A stretch of 64,000 nucleotides of DNA from an uncultured Vicinamibacterales bacterium (GTDB lineage Bacteria; Acidobacteriota; Vicinamibacteria; Vicinamibacterales; UBA8438). The position numbers and the translations under genes are program-made. The notes below the pieces were generated by a model. The model was not told the origin of the DNA and made no database searches. It saw nothing but the letters and a program-made list of their open reading frames with translations. The stretch covers positions 930,001-994,000 of the forward strand of contig OY282382.1 in NCBI GenBank assembly GCA_958295905.1, given 5' to 3'. Shown piece after piece: positions 45,444-54,577 of this stretch (its first letter is position 1; each line of letters starts with the position of its first letter).

Positions 45444-47518
45444 TGGGTTTTCTGACTCCGTTGTTCCTCGCCGCCCTCGCGGTGCTCGGGGCGCCGGTGC
45501 TGCTGCACATGATCCAGCGCCAGCGGACCGAGGTCGTCGAGTTCCCGTCGCTGATGTTCGTGCGCAAGATTCCGTTTCATTCGCTGCGGCGGCAGCGCAT
45601 CCGGCACTGGGTGCTGCTGCTGCTGCGGTGCGCGGCCGTCGCCCTGCTGATCGCGGCCTTCGCGCGGCCGTTTCTCCGGTCGACGGCCCTCGCGGTGGCC
45701 GGCGGCGGGCGCGAGGTCGTCATCCTCCTCGATCGATCCTGGAGCATGGCCTACGGCGACCGGTGGGACCGCGCGCGCGCCGCCGCCCGCGGCGTCGTGC
45801 GTGACCTCGGGCCGGACGATCGGGCCACCGTCGTCCTGTTCGACAGCGGCGCGCAGTCCGGGACCCGCTCGACCAACGACCGGGCCAGCCTGCTGGCGGC
45901 CATCGACGGCGCCGGCGTCGGCGCGGGGACGACCCGCTTCGGCCCGGCCCTGCAGCTCGCCCAGGGCATTCTGGAAGATTCCGACCAGCCGCAGCTCGAG
46001 GTCGTGTTCATCAGCGACCTCCAGCAGACGGGCATCGACAGCGCCGCGAACACGCTGCTGCCCCCCGGAACCGTGCTGACCCCGGTGGCGGTGGCCACCG
46101 AGGCGGAGACGCCGAACGTCAGCGTGGTCGGCGTATCGGTGCAGCGCGACACGTTCGCCGGCGCGGAACGCGCCACCGTGACCGCGCGGCTCGCCAACCG
46201 CGGGTCGCGGCCGGTCGAGCAGATGCGGGTGGCCTTGGAGCTGAACGACTATGAGCTCGAGGCGCTCGCGGCCGCGGCCGGGGCCGAGAGCGTGGCCAGC
46301 GTCACCTTCGCCCCGTTCACCGTCGAGGACACCGCCATGCCGGTCTCGGTCCGCGCCCAGGCCGACGCCCTGCCCCATGACGACGTCTTCCACTTCCTCG
46401 TCTCGCCCGGAGATGTCGTGTCGGTGCTGGTCGTCGGCAGTCCCGGCGCCCCGGAGGCGAGCCTGTACCTGGAGCGGGCGCTCGCCATCGGGGAGAGCCC
46501 GTCGTTCGCCCCGGTGGTGCGGTCCGTGGACGAGCTGACGGTCGAGGACGTTGCGGCGGCGTCGGTGGTGGTGCTCAACGACGTGGGGCTGCCGTCGGGT
46601 CCGCTCGGGACCGCGATCACCAGGTTCGTCCGGGACGGCGGCGGGCTCTGGATCGTGCTCGGGGAACGGGCGCGGTGGCCGGGCGGCAACTTCGAGGTGC
46701 TGCCGGGGGCGATGGACGAGCCGGCCGACCGGGACGGGCGCGGCGGCGTGCTGGGGTTCGTCGACTACAGCCATCCCGTGTTCGAGTTGTTCGGCACCCC
46801 CCGCAGCGGCGATCTCACCACCCCGCGGTTCTTTCGCTACCGGCCCATCGATCTGCAGGCGGATGCGGCGGTGCTGGCGCGGTACGACAACGGCGCCGTC
46901 GCCCTCGCCGAGCGCCGGATCGGCGGGGGCCGGGTGCTCGTGTGGACGTCGACCCTCGACAGCTTCTGGAACGACGTCGCGCTCAAGCCGATCTACCTGC
47001 CCCTCGTCCACAAGACCGTGGAGTACCTGGCGGCCTACCGCCCGCCCACGCCGTATCTGACGGCGGGGCAGGTGCTCGACCTCGCCCAGTATCCGGGCGC
47101 GGACGGGCTCGACCTCGCCGGCGGCAACTTGGTGGTGAGGAACCCGTCCGACGACCGCGTGCCGATCGGCTCCGGCGGGCGCGACGGCCGGTCGGGGTTC
47201 GTCGACCTCGTCGAGCCGGGGTTCTACGAAATCCGCGACGTCGACGCGGCGGACGTCTCGGTCATCCGGGTGGCGGTCAACGTCGATCCGGCGGAGTCGA
47301 ACCTCGCCCGGGCCGACTCGCAGGAGCTGGTGGCGGCGGTCACCGGCCGCGCCGGCGGCGACCGGTCGGTGGCCACGCAGCGCGAGCTGCCGCCGGAGGA
47401 CCTGGAGCGCCGCCAGACTCTGTGGTGGTACCTGATGATCGGGGCGCTGGGATTCCTCGCCGCCGAGACCGTCGTCTCGAACCGCCTGTCGCGCCGGGCG
47501 CTCGATCCGGACGCGTGA
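45443..47518 (+). CDS. BatA-type N-terminal / VWA membrane protein
   Basis: The 691-residue product starts with the BatA N-terminal signature (MGFLTPLFLAALAVLGAPVL then LHMIQRQRTEVVEFPSLMF), a second helix (HWVLLLLRCAAVALLIAAFA), a VWA domain (VVILLDRSWSMAYGDRW with D-x-S-x-S, VVFISDLQQTGID), Ig-like and GATase1-like parts, and a C-terminal helix (WWYLMIGALGFLAAETVVSN). It starts at the last base of the DUF58 stop, so the two are coupled. With MoxR and DUF58 it makes a Bat-like (aerotolerance-type) membrane complex. Confidence 0.9.
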   Translation: MGFLTPLFLAALAVLGAPVLLHMIQRQRTEVVEFPSLMFVRKIPFHSLRRQRIRHWVLLLLRCAAVALLIAAFARPFLRSTALAVAGGGREVVILLDRSWSMAYGDRWDRARAAARGVVRDLGPDDRATVVLFDSGAQSGTRSTNDRASLLAAIDGAGVGAGTTRFGPALQLAQGILEDSDQPQLEVVFISDLQQTGIDSAANTLLPPGTVLTPVAVATEAETPNVSVVGVSVQRDTFAGAERATVTARLANRGSRPVEQMRVALELNDYELEALAAAAGAESVASVTFAPFTVEDTAMPVSVRAQADALPHDDVFHFLVSPGDVVSVLVVGSPGAPEASLYLERALAIGESPSFAPVVRSVDELTVEDVAAASVVVLNDVGLPSGPLGTAITRFVRDGGGLWIVLGERARWPGGNFEVLPGAMDEPADRDGRGGVLGFVDYSHPVFELFGTPRSGDLTTPRFFRYRPIDLQADAAVLARYDNGAVALAERRIGGGRVLVWTSTLDSFWNDVALKPIYLPLVHKTVEYLAAYRPPTPYLTAGQVLDLAQYPGADGLDLAGGNLVVRNPSDDRVPIGSGGRDGRSGFVDLVEPGFYEIRDVDAADVSVIRVAVNVDPAESNLARADSQELVAAVTGRAGGDRSVATQRELPPEDLERRQTLWWYLMIGALGFLAAETVVSNRLSRRALDPDA

Positions 47519-47526
47519 CCTGTACC

Positions 47527-47616
47527 GTCCGCCGCCACCCGCAGCCGCTCGTCCTCGGCGTCGCCGCCACCTCGGGGCGGCCCTCCGTCAGGGGGCCGGT
47601 CTTGTCGACGACGGCG
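47527..47616 (-). pseudogene. Scrap of a P-type ATPase gene (DKTGTLT region)
   Basis: On the minus strand one frame reads AVVDKTGPLTEGRPEVAA and, after a shift of one base, [24 protein letters not shown] is the phosphorylation site of P-type ATPases, and the DNA matches positions about 4808-4856 of the ATPase gene in this window with only about three differences over 47 bp. The Thr after Gly is changed to Pro. The scrap begins where the truncated HepT gene loses its homology. Confidence 0.65.
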
Positions 47617-47776
47617 CGCCGTAGAGGTTGTGCAACTGGTATCCCAGGCTGTCGACCTCCTCGGCGAGTTCGGCGAACGTTGTCCGGCGCGCCTCGACGC
47701 GATCCGCGATGCGGTTGACGTCCAGGAGGCGCGCCCGCAACTCCGCCTCCAGGACCGCGAACGCTCCCTCATCCAT
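47588..47776 (-). pseudogene. HepT-like toxin, C-terminally truncated
   Basis: The 62-residue frame has an amphipathic start (LEAELRARLLDVNRIADRVE) and VDSLGYQLHNLYGA, which matches the centre of HepT-like (MNT-associated) RNase toxins. After that residue the frame runs into the P-type ATPase scrap and ends in PSSTRPAP. The RX4-6H catalytic segment of HepT is absent, so the toxin should be inactive. It overlaps the antitoxin gene by 8 bp. Confidence 0.6.
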
Positions 47777-48125
47777 CGCGTCCGTACACCTTGATTCCGG
47801 ATCGGGTGAAGAACTCCGGGAACGGGTGCCGGTCGAGGTCGATGACGTCGACCGCTCTGCCGGTCGCGTCCTCTATCGCCTTCATGACGTCGAGCACTGC
47901 ATGGGAACAGCCCCCCACCGCCACGTCGACGTCAGAGCACTCCCGCCAGCGGTCGGCCGACCGCAGCGAGCCGACGATGTAGGCGCTCCGCACGCCGAGT
48001 CGATCCCGTAGTTCCAGCAAGGCTCGTTGAACACCCCGGCGCAACTCGGCCTGCTCGTCGGCCAGCCTCCGTCGCCGCTCCCGCTGCGCCCGGTCGAGGG
48101 TGCTGGTGTCGTACACGAGTTTCAC
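47769..48125 (-). CDS. MNT-type nucleotidyltransferase antitoxin
   Basis: The 118-residue product has the minimal nucleotidyltransferase motif AYIVGSLRSADRWRECSDVD-VAV (GSxR...SDxD) with a third acidic residue in VDVIDLDRHPFPEF. Such proteins AMPylate HepT RNase toxins. The cognate HepT gene next to it is truncated, so this is probably an orphan. A basic helix at the N-terminus (LDRAQRERRRRLADEQAELR) is typical of the version paired with HepT of this sort. Confidence 0.8.
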   Translation of the reverse strand: MKLVYDTSTLDRAQRERRRRLADEQAELRRGVQRALLELRDRLGVRSAYIVGSLRSADRWRECSDVDVAVGGCSHAVLDVMKAIEDATGRAVDVIDLDRHPFPEFFTRSGIKVYGRDG

Positions 48126-48209
48126 CCGTGGTTACCGCCTTCTCGGCGATTCCCGCGCGAACGTCTTCTCCTCATGCGGCCCGACGGCTTCCCGGAAATC
48201 GTCGCCTAC

Positions 48210-48245
48210 TGGTTCGTCACGTCATAAGTTTCGGACACGGACATC
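48210..48245 (-). repeat. R3 element fragment, copy 3
   Basis: CGTCACGTCATAAGTTTCGG and the next three bases are identical to 27806-27828. Only the right end of the element is present. Confidence 0.65.
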
Positions 48246-48313
48246 GGCTTACGGCGTGCAATCGTCGACGAATCACAGCACCGCACACCCGAACGTTTAG
48301 TCATGGCGCAGCA

Positions 48314-48396
48314 CTACGGCTCCGATCGCCGCTCAACTAACCCTCCGGGGAGTCGGGCCTCCGGGGGGAAGCGGCGCCGTTCTACGGCGCAGACTC
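48314..48396 (-). repeat. R2 dispersed hairpin element, copy 9 (inverted)
   Basis: On the minus strand it reads GTCTGCGCCGTAGAACGGCG, then GGAGGCCCGACTCCCCGGAG, GGTTAGTTGAGCGGCGATCG and GAGCCG. The hairpin at its start is perfect. Confidence 0.7.
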
Positions 48397-48507
48397 CTGG
48401 CGACGGCCGTCGCCTTCTCGGCGATTTCCGCCGTGAACGTCTCCTCCGCTCCGTCTCCCGACCGTGGAGTCAGCCGGTCCAACCGGACGCCGAAGCCGCG
48501 GCCGAGC

Positions 48508-48606
48508 GTGTCGATGACGCTCGATCGGGCCGAGTCGATGACGCCACCACCCAACGTCAAGTCTCGCGGAGAAACATCCGTGTCGATGACGCTCGATCGG
48601 GTCGAG
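48508..48606 (+). repeat. 27-28 bp direct repeat pair
   Basis: GTGTCGATGACGCTCGATCG followed by GG(C/T)CGAGT occurs at 48508-48535 and 48580-48606, a 72-bp spacing. It lies just downstream of the iorB-like stop codon. Confidence 0.6.
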
Positions 48607-48647
48607 TTGACGAACGCCGGGCTTGCGCCGGTATCTGCGGGGCGGGC

Positions 48648-50813
48648 TCAGATCGGCGCCGACAGATCCTGCTTCTCGATCGGCAGATCCCGCACTCGGA
48701 TACCGGTCGCGGCGAAGACGGCGTTCGTGACGGCCGGCGCCACCGGCGGCACCCCCGGCTCGCCGAGGCCGCCCGGCCGGTGGTCCGAACGGATGAACTC
48801 CACCCGGACGTCCGGCGCGTCGGCCATGCGGATCATCCGGTGGTCGTTGAAGTTGCTCTCGACGACGCGGCCTCCGGCGATGGAGATCTCGCCGACCATC
48901 GCGGCGGAGAGGCCGAAGATGACGCCGCCCTCGATCTGCGCGGCGGCGCTGTCGGGGTTGACGACGTCGCCGCAGTCGACGGCCGCGTGGACGTTGCGGA
49001 CGCGGACCCTGCCCTCGGGCGACACCGCCACGTGCGCGACCTGGGCGACGATGGAGCCGAAGCTCTCGGCGACGGCGATGCCCCGGCCCTCGCGCTCGGG
49101 CAGGGGGCTGCCCCAGTGGGCCATCTCCGCCGCCCGGTCGAGGGCGGCGCGGAACCGCGGGTGCCCGCCCATCAGGTTGCGCCGGAACCGGTAGGGGTCC
49201 CGGCCGGCGGCGTGGGCCATCTCGTCGATGAACGACTCCTTGAAGAAGCCGTGCTGCGAGTTCAGCACCGACCGCCACGCGCCCTCGCGGACGTGGTGCG
49301 GCGCACGCCTGCCGTCGAACCGCTGGTCGGGGATGGAGTAGGGCATGAACAACGACTCGCCGTCGCCGCCCCCGGCGTAGTGGGCGGCCACGGCGAGGGG
49401 ACGGCCGTCGGGGTCGAGCGCGCCCGCGTAACGGCACATCGCGGCGGGCCGATAGTAGTCGTGCTGGATGTCGTTCTCGCGGCTCCAGACCAGCTTGACC
49501 GGCGCCGGGGACATCGCCTTCGCGATGCGCACCCCGAGGTCGACGTAGTCGAAGCAGAACGGGAGCCGGCGGCCGTAGCCTCCGCCGAGCATCAGATTGG
49601 TGAGCTGGACCTGATCGGCGTCGAAGTCGAGGGCGCCGGCGGCGATGGATCGGGCGTTCAGCGGGTCCTGGGTGCCCGCCCACACCTCGGCGCGGTCCCC
49701 CTCGACGCGCGCCGTGCACGCCATCGGCTCCATCGTGGCGTGGGCGAGGAACGGCACGCGGTAGTCGGCGGTGACGACCTTGGCCGCCTCCGCCGGCATC
49801 TCGGGGGCGTCGCCGAGCGCCTCGTCGAACGCCGCGAAGATCGTCGCGCTGGAGACGCCGCCGTGGCCGGCGTCGTCGTAGGCGGGGCGGAGCGCGGCCA
49901 GCGCCTTGCGGGCGCGCCAGTAGCTGTCGGCGACGACCGCGACCGCGTTTTCCAGCTCCACGACCTCCTGCACGCCGGGCATCGCCTTCGCCGGCGCCGG
50001 GTCCACCGACACCAGCCTGCCGCCCTCGACCGGCGCGATGTCGACGGCCGCGTGGAGCATGCCGGGCAACGTGAAGTCGATGCCGTAGCGGACGCTCCCG
50101 TCGACCTTCGGGGGGATGTCGAAGCGCGGCTTGGAGGTGCGCCGGATGACGAAGGTGTCCGGATCCTTGAGGGGGGGATCCGCCGGCGCCGGGATCGCCG
50201 CCGCGGCCTTCGCCAGCCCGCCGAAGCCCGCGCTCTGGCGGGACCAGGCGTGGGTGATGCGGGACCGCGCCGCCGCGCACTCGTGGGCGGGGACGCCGAA
50301 GCGCTCCGCCGCCGCCGCGAGCAGCATCTCCCGCGCCGCTGCGCCGGCCACGCGCATGCCGTAGCCGGTGCCGCGGACGGCCAGCGAGCCGCCCGTCGCC
50401 TGGGTGCCGAACCAGCGGGCCAGGCGGTAGGCGCCGTAGTCGATGGCGCGGCCGAGGGGGGCGGGCATCGCATCGCCGGTGAACGCGCGCAACATGTAGG
50501 CGTTGGCGTAGGCGTCGAGGGCCGGCGCTTCCTCGATGCGCACCCGGTCCCAGTCGGCCTCCATTTCCTCGGCCGCCATCATCGCGAGCCCGGTCTGCGA
50601 TCCCTGTCCCATCTCGCAGTGCGGCACGAGGATGGTGACGAAGTCGTCGGGGGTGACGGTGATCCAGGTCGTCAGCCCGCCCTTGTCGGCCGCGTCGGCC
50701 GAGACCACGCCGTGGCGGCCCGGCGCGAACGCGACCCCGGCGACGCCGAGGACGAACCCGCCTCCGACGAGGCTCCCGGCGCCGATGAAGGCGCGTCGCG
50801 TCCACTTACCCAT
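48648..50813 (-). CDS. iorB: Molybdopterin-binding oxidoreductase subunit (isoquinoline 1-oxidoreductase beta / xanthine oxidase family)
   Basis: The 721-residue product begins with a Tat signal ([20 protein letters not shown]), so the folded enzyme is exported. The Mo-binding core shows [20 protein letters not shown], the duplicated Ald_Xan_dh_C2 domain with [20 protein letters not shown] and [12 protein letters not shown], and the base Glu in [20 protein letters not shown]. It oxidises an aldehyde or N-heterocycle by hydroxylation; the substrate is not readable. The 2Fe-2S subunit gene overlaps its start by 8 bp. Confidence 0.93.
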   Translation of the reverse strand: MGKWTRRAFIGAGSLVGGGFVLGVAGVAFAPGRHGVVSADAADKGGLTTWITVTPDDFVTILVPHCEMGQGSQTGLAMMAAEEMEADWDRVRIEEAPALDAYANAYMLRAFTGDAMPAPLGRAIDYGAYRLARWFGTQATGGSLAVRGTGYGMRVAGAAAREMLLAAAAERFGVPAHECAAARSRITHAWSRQSAGFGGLAKAAAAIPAPADPPLKDPDTFVIRRTSKPRFDIPPKVDGSVRYGIDFTLPGMLHAAVDIAPVEGGRLVSVDPAPAKAMPGVQEVVELENAVAVVADSYWRARKALAALRPAYDDAGHGGVSSATIFAAFDEALGDAPEMPAEAAKVVTADYRVPFLAHATMEPMACTARVEGDRAEVWAGTQDPLNARSIAAGALDFDADQVQLTNLMLGGGYGRRLPFCFDYVDLGVRIAKAMSPAPVKLVWSRENDIQHDYYRPAAMCRYAGALDPDGRPLAVAAHYAGGGDGESLFMPYSIPDQRFDGRRAPHHVREGAWRSVLNSQHGFFKESFIDEMAHAAGRDPYRFRRNLMGGHPRFRAALDRAAEMAHWGSPLPEREGRGIAVAESFGSIVAQVAHVAVSPEGRVRVRNVHAAVDCGDVVNPDSAAAQIEGGVIFGLSAAMVGEISIAGGRVVESNFNDHRMIRMADAPDVRVEFIRSDHRPGGLGEPGVPPVAPAVTNAVFAATGIRVRDLPIEKQDLSAPI

Positions 50814-51282
50814 GACGCCCCTCCTGCTTTCCGCCGTCCGCGATGGCGTGAATCGCGCGCCGCACCCGGACGAACGTGCCGCAGCGGCAGATGTTGGTGA
50901 CGGCGGCGTCGATCTGCGCGTCGTTCGGATCGGGCCGCTGCGCGAGGAGGGCCGAGACGGCCATGATCATGCCGGACTGGCAGTACCCGCACTGCGGCAC
51001 CTGCTGGTCGATCCAGGCGTGCTGCACCGCGTGCAGCGCGCCGTCGGGGGCGAGGCCCTCGATGGTCGTGATCGACATTCCTTCGGCCGCCGAGACCGGC
51101 AGGGTGCAGGTCCGGACGGCCCGGCTGTCGAGGTGCACGGTGCAGGCTCCGCAGGCCGCGATGCCGCACCCGAACTTCGTGCCCGTCAACCCGAGCGTAT
51201 CCCGCAGAACCCACAGCAGCGGCGTGTCCGGCTCGACGTCCACCGTGCGGGTCTCACCGTTCACCGTAAGCGCGATCGGCAT
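50806..51282 (-). CDS. iorA: 2Fe-2S subunit of molybdenum hydroxylase (isoquinoline 1-oxidoreductase alpha)
   Basis: The 158-residue product has a ferredoxin-like N-terminal domain with [19 protein letters not shown] and an all-helical second domain with [19 protein letters not shown] and [15 protein letters not shown], so all eight cluster cysteines are present. No FAD subunit is fused or adjacent, matching the two-subunit IorAB arrangement. It has no signal and would be carried out with IorB by the Tat system. Confidence 0.95.
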   Translation of the reverse strand: MPIALTVNGETRTVDVEPDTPLLWVLRDTLGLTGTKFGCGIAACGACTVHLDSRAVRTCTLPVSAAEGMSITTIEGLAPDGALHAVQHAWIDQQVPQCGYCQSGMIMAVSALLAQRPDPNDAQIDAAVTNICRCGTFVRVRRAIHAIADGGKQEGRHG

Positions 51283-51368
51283 CACGACCTCCCGTCGGAC
51301 GATGTCATGAAGCCATCGTAACGCATGCCGGAGCACGGGCGCTTCGTGGGCCGGATGCGCGGGCCTGC

Positions 51369-52802
51369 CTATTCCTCCCGCAATATCCTCGCGGCGGGTC
51401 CGTCGAGAAACCCGGTCGGCGTCCCGCCTCCAGCCGCCTGCCAGCGCTCGATCGCCGTCCGCGTGCGGGGCCCGAACAGCCCGTCCGCGGGGCCGGGGTC
51501 GAAGCCCCGCGCCTGCAGCCCCCGCTGAATCCGACGCCGCGCCTCCCGGTTCAATCCCAGCGCCCTCTCGGCCGCCTGCCCGCGCAGCACCGCCGCCTGA
51601 TTCTCCGCCAACGCCCGGAAGGCGCCGTTCGGATAGCGCTCCAGATAGGCCTCGAAGTCCACCGGATCCGGGCTGTTCACGATCGACCGCCAGTACGCAC
51701 GCTCCCCCGGCGTCCGCACCGGGGTCTGCTCCGCCGACGGACGGCGCGCGTCTCCGGCCGCCGCGTTCTCGACGAGCGGGACGTCGTTCGCTGCCGCTAC
51801 CGCTTCCCGCCGCGTGAAGGAGAACCAGCCCGTGACGGCGTTGACAATGCCGCCGGCCACCAGCTCGGACCCGTGACGGCTGAGATGCATCCCGTCGGCG
51901 GCGTGAACGACCCGAAGCCTGCCGTCCACCTCGGCGCGTCCGAGGGGGTTCCCGGCCGCGTCCGCGGTCATCGCGAAGGTGTCGACGAAATGCGCCCCGG
52001 CCCGCGCGCACGCGGCCCTCGTGACCGCGTTGATCCGGGCCATCTTGCTCTGGTGGAAGTCGTTCCGCATCGCCGGCATGCCCAGAATCACCACCGGCAC
52101 CCCCGCGTCCGAAAAGACGTCCACGAACGCCTCCAGCCGGGCGCCGTAGACCGCGTCCCAGTCGTCCGTGAAGAAGGGGGCGACGGCCCGGCCGGTATCT
52201 CGATCCGTCAGCCCCTGGCCATCGTTTCCGCCGAACTGCCCGATGACGAGATCCGGCTCGAACGACGCCTTCAGCGCCCGCGCGTTCGCGTGCCAGTCGA
52301 AGTAGTCGGGGCGCGCCAAGCCCGTGGAGTGCCGTCCCTGCCGCAGCACCTCCACGCCCCGAAAGACCTCGAATCGCCGCTCCAACGCGCGTCCGAGGTC
52401 GAGCTGGATCGAAGAAGCGCCCACGATCATCACCCGCCGCGGCGCGGGGACGGCGGGTTCGGGTTCGACCGGGGCCGCCGCCCGCGAGGCCGGTGGAGAA
52501 GGCGGCGGCCGGCGGCCGCCCACCGTGAACGGCGCCTCGTAGAACGCGCGCTTGCGCACGTGCAGCATCGCCCGCAGATTCGCCAGCCCCGTCACCTCGC
52601 CGATGCCGGCCAGCGTTCTCGCCGCTTCGACCTGCCACCGCGTCCCTTCGCCGAGCACGAGGTTGCGTTCAGCGTCGGCGTGAAGCTCGCGGCCGACGTG
52701 CGCGCCCAAGCCAAGCGCCAGACTCCAGCAGAGCGCCAGCAGGGTCCAAGGCGAATGCGACGTTCCGCGGCGGGGGGGGGCGGAAGGAGGTGTTCGCGGC
52801 AT
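51369..52802 (-). CDS. SGNH/GDSL-type protein (DUF459) with C-terminal peptidoglycan-binding domain
   Basis: The 477-residue product has one N-terminal helix ([19 protein letters not shown]), a disordered linker, an SGNH hydrolase domain ([20 protein letters not shown] block with the Ser, [10 protein letters not shown] with the Gly/Asn, and DGMHLSRHG with the Asp-His pair), an Ala/Arg helical linker and a C-terminal peptidoglycan-binding repeat ([20 protein letters not shown]). In DUF459-MBOAT pairs the SGNH protein transfers or removes acyl groups on exported polymers together with the MBOAT protein. ATG 52802 gives the helix near the start. Confidence 0.85.
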   Translation of the reverse strand: MPRTPPSAPPRRGTSHSPWTLLALCWSLALGLGAHVGRELHADAERNLVLGEGTRWQVEAARTLAGIGEVTGLANLRAMLHVRKRAFYEAPFTVGGRRPPPSPPASRAAAPVEPEPAVPAPRRVMIVGASSIQLDLGRALERRFEVFRGVEVLRQGRHSTGLARPDYFDWHANARALKASFEPDLVIGQFGGNDGQGLTDRDTGRAVAPFFTDDWDAVYGARLEAFVDVFSDAGVPVVILGMPAMRNDFHQSKMARINAVTRAACARAGAHFVDTFAMTADAAGNPLGRAEVDGRLRVVHAADGMHLSRHGSELVAGGIVNAVTGWFSFTRREAVAAANDVPLVENAAAGDARRPSAEQTPVRTPGERAYWRSIVNSPDPVDFEAYLERYPNGAFRALAENQAAVLRGQAAERALGLNREARRRIQRGLQARGFDPGPADGLFGPRTRTAIERWQAAGGGTPTGFLDGPAARILREE

Positions 52803-53149
52803 GGGTTCGGCTCTCCCGAACACGGCGCTGCGGTCCGCCCGGTCTGGCGGCGGGGAATGCGACCGAGCCGCATTGTAGCAGATGGCCGCCGTGGCGGACC
52901 CCCGGCTTCCCCCGGCTTTCGCCCGGCGCCAGCGCTTCCGCGCCGCCCGCGTTGCCGCCCGCGGCGGCGTCTCGCGCGCACCGGCGGGCGGCGGCCTCAC
53001 CAGGCGTCGAGGAGGGCGCAGGCCGGCGGACTGCGGCCGCGGACCGAACGCGGTCCGACGGACAACGCCTGTCAGGCGGATGCATCGCCGCTCGATGCGC
53101 CGGGATTTCGCCGACGGGCTGCTCGACCGGTGTTCGTGGGACCGTCGGA
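52803..53149. other. Gene-free stretch between the SGNH and MBOAT genes
   Basis: The 347 bp contain long open frames on both strands typical of GC-rich DNA, but none shows protein-like composition. I see no repeat or hairpin of note. Confidence 0.5.
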
Positions 53150-54577
53150 TCAGAACCGGAAGTAGGTGTTCGGCAGTACGCCGAGGGGACGCACCGCCAG
53201 CAGAAGGTAGAACATCGCCAGCCAGAACGCCCAACGCAGCCCCAGCGGCAGCGCCTCGCTCCCGCGGACGAAGCGGGCGCGAACGGCGTCTCCGACGAAA
53301 TTGAGACCGAAACCGGCCAACGTCAACGGCAGCAGGAGCAGCGGGAAACCGGCGCCGTGCAGACCCGGCGTGCACATCCGGACGAGGAAGGTCCCGGCCA
53401 CCCGCAGGTCGGAGCACACGAAGAACACCCGCGACGCGCTCGCCACGAGCAGGGTCCACGACCAGCCCCGCAGCCACGCCATCGCGGTCAACCGCCGCTT
53501 CACGTCTTCACCGCGCGCCCGGCGCACATCGAGCCGGTACTTGTGCGACACGAGCGCGGCGCCGTGGAGCGCGCCCCACACGACGTAGCCCCAGGTCGCA
53601 CCGTGCCAGAGCCCGCAGAAGACCATGGTCGCGAACAGGTTGAGCAGGGCGCGGCGCCGGCGGCAACGCGACCCCCCGAGCGGGTAGTAGATGAAGTCCC
53701 TCAACCACCGGCTGAAGGTCATGTGCCAGCGCCGCCAATAGTCTCCGACGCTGGCGGCGGAATACGGGTTGTTGAAGTTGTCGGGGATCTCGAAGCCGAA
53801 CAGCAGGGCGCAGCCGCGCATCAGGTCCACGTAGCCGGAGAAGTCGCAGTAGATCTGCGCCGTGTACCCGAACATCGCCATCCACAGCGCCGCCGCGGTG
53901 TAGTTCTCCGGCACTTGGAAGATGTCGCTGACACCGAGGTCGAACAGGAGCGAAGCGAGCACCATCCGCTTGAACAGACCGGACAGGATGAGCGAGATGG
54001 CGAGCGGCAGCTTCTCGATGCGGGCCGGCGCCGGCTTCTCGATTTGCGGCAACAGATCGCGTCCCCGGCAGATCGGACCGATCAGCAACTGGGGAAAGAA
54101 CGACACGAACAACGCGAAGTCGCCGAGGGTCTTCGCCTTCGGACCCGACCCGCGGCGCACTTCGATCAGGTAGGCGATCGTCTGGAACGTGTAGAACGAG
54201 ATGCCGATCGGCAGGACGACCTGCGGGATCGGCAGGCCGGCGCCGAGCCCCAGGGCGAAGGACGCATCGTTCAACGTCTCGGCGAAGAAGCCGGAGTACT
54301 TGAACCACGCCAGCGCAACGAGGTTGGCCGCCACCCCGAAGGCGAGCCACCGGTGTCGCGGAAGCCCCGCCCGCCGGTCGATGAGACCGGCCACCAGGTG
54401 GTTGCCGGCGATGGAGAGCGCCAGCAGTCCCACGAACTCCCACCGGTAGCTGCCGTAGATCCAGGCGCTCGCGGCGATGAGCAGCAGCTTCTGCGCCGGG
54501 CGTGACCGCTGGAGGGCCCAGAAGGCGGTCAACGTCACGAGCAGGAACAAGAGGAACTCGGCGGACTCAAAGGGCAT
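53150..54577 (-). CDS. MBOAT family O-acyltransferase (AlgI/DltB-like)
   Basis: The 475-residue product has about ten helices. Motifs are MPFESAEFLLFLLVTLTAFW at the start, IGISFYTFQTIAYLIEVRRG, FFPQLLIGPICRGRDLLPQI, WRRWHMTFSRWLRDFIYYPL and the catalytic His in CGLWHGATWGYVVWG. It transfers an acyl group across the membrane to an extracellular polymer such as an exopolysaccharide. ATG 54577 is chosen because upstream codons are Arg-rich. The SGNH gene 350 bp downstream on the same strand is its expected partner. Confidence 0.95.
   Translation of the reverse strand: MPFESAEFLLFLLVTLTAFWALQRSRPAQKLLLIAASAWIYGSYRWEFVGLLALSIAGNHLVAGLIDRRAGLPRHRWLAFGVAANLVALAWFKYSGFFAETLNDASFALGLGAGLPIPQVVLPIGISFYTFQTIAYLIEVRRGSGPKAKTLGDFALFVSFFPQLLIGPICRGRDLLPQIEKPAPARIEKLPLAISLILSGLFKRMVLASLLFDLGVSDIFQVPENYTAAALWMAMFGYTAQIYCDFSGYVDLMRGCALLFGFEIPDNFNNPYSAASVGDYWRRWHMTFSRWLRDFIYYPLGGSRCRRRRALLNLFATMVFCGLWHGATWGYVVWGALHGAALVSHKYRLDVRRARGEDVKRRLTAMAWLRGWSWTLLVASASRVFFVCSDLRVAGTFLVRMCTPGLHGAGFPLLLLPLTLAGFGLNFVGDAVRARFVRGSEALPLGLRWAFWLAMFYLLLAVRPLGVLPNTYFRF

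Larger units (their letters stand above)
48141..48443 (+). repeat. Direct-repeat pair (48141-48170 and 48414-48443)
   Basis: CGCCTTCTCGGCGATTCCCG with GAACGTCTTCTC at the first site recurs as CGCCTTCTCGGCGATTTCCG with GAACGTCTCCTC at the second, about 270 bp apart, flanking the R3 and R2 copies. Confidence 0.6.
48126..48647. other. Gene-free stretch of repeats
   Basis: No gene is seen. It holds an R3 fragment (48210-48245), an inverted R2 element (48314-48396) and two short direct-repeat pairs listed separately. Confidence 0.6.
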
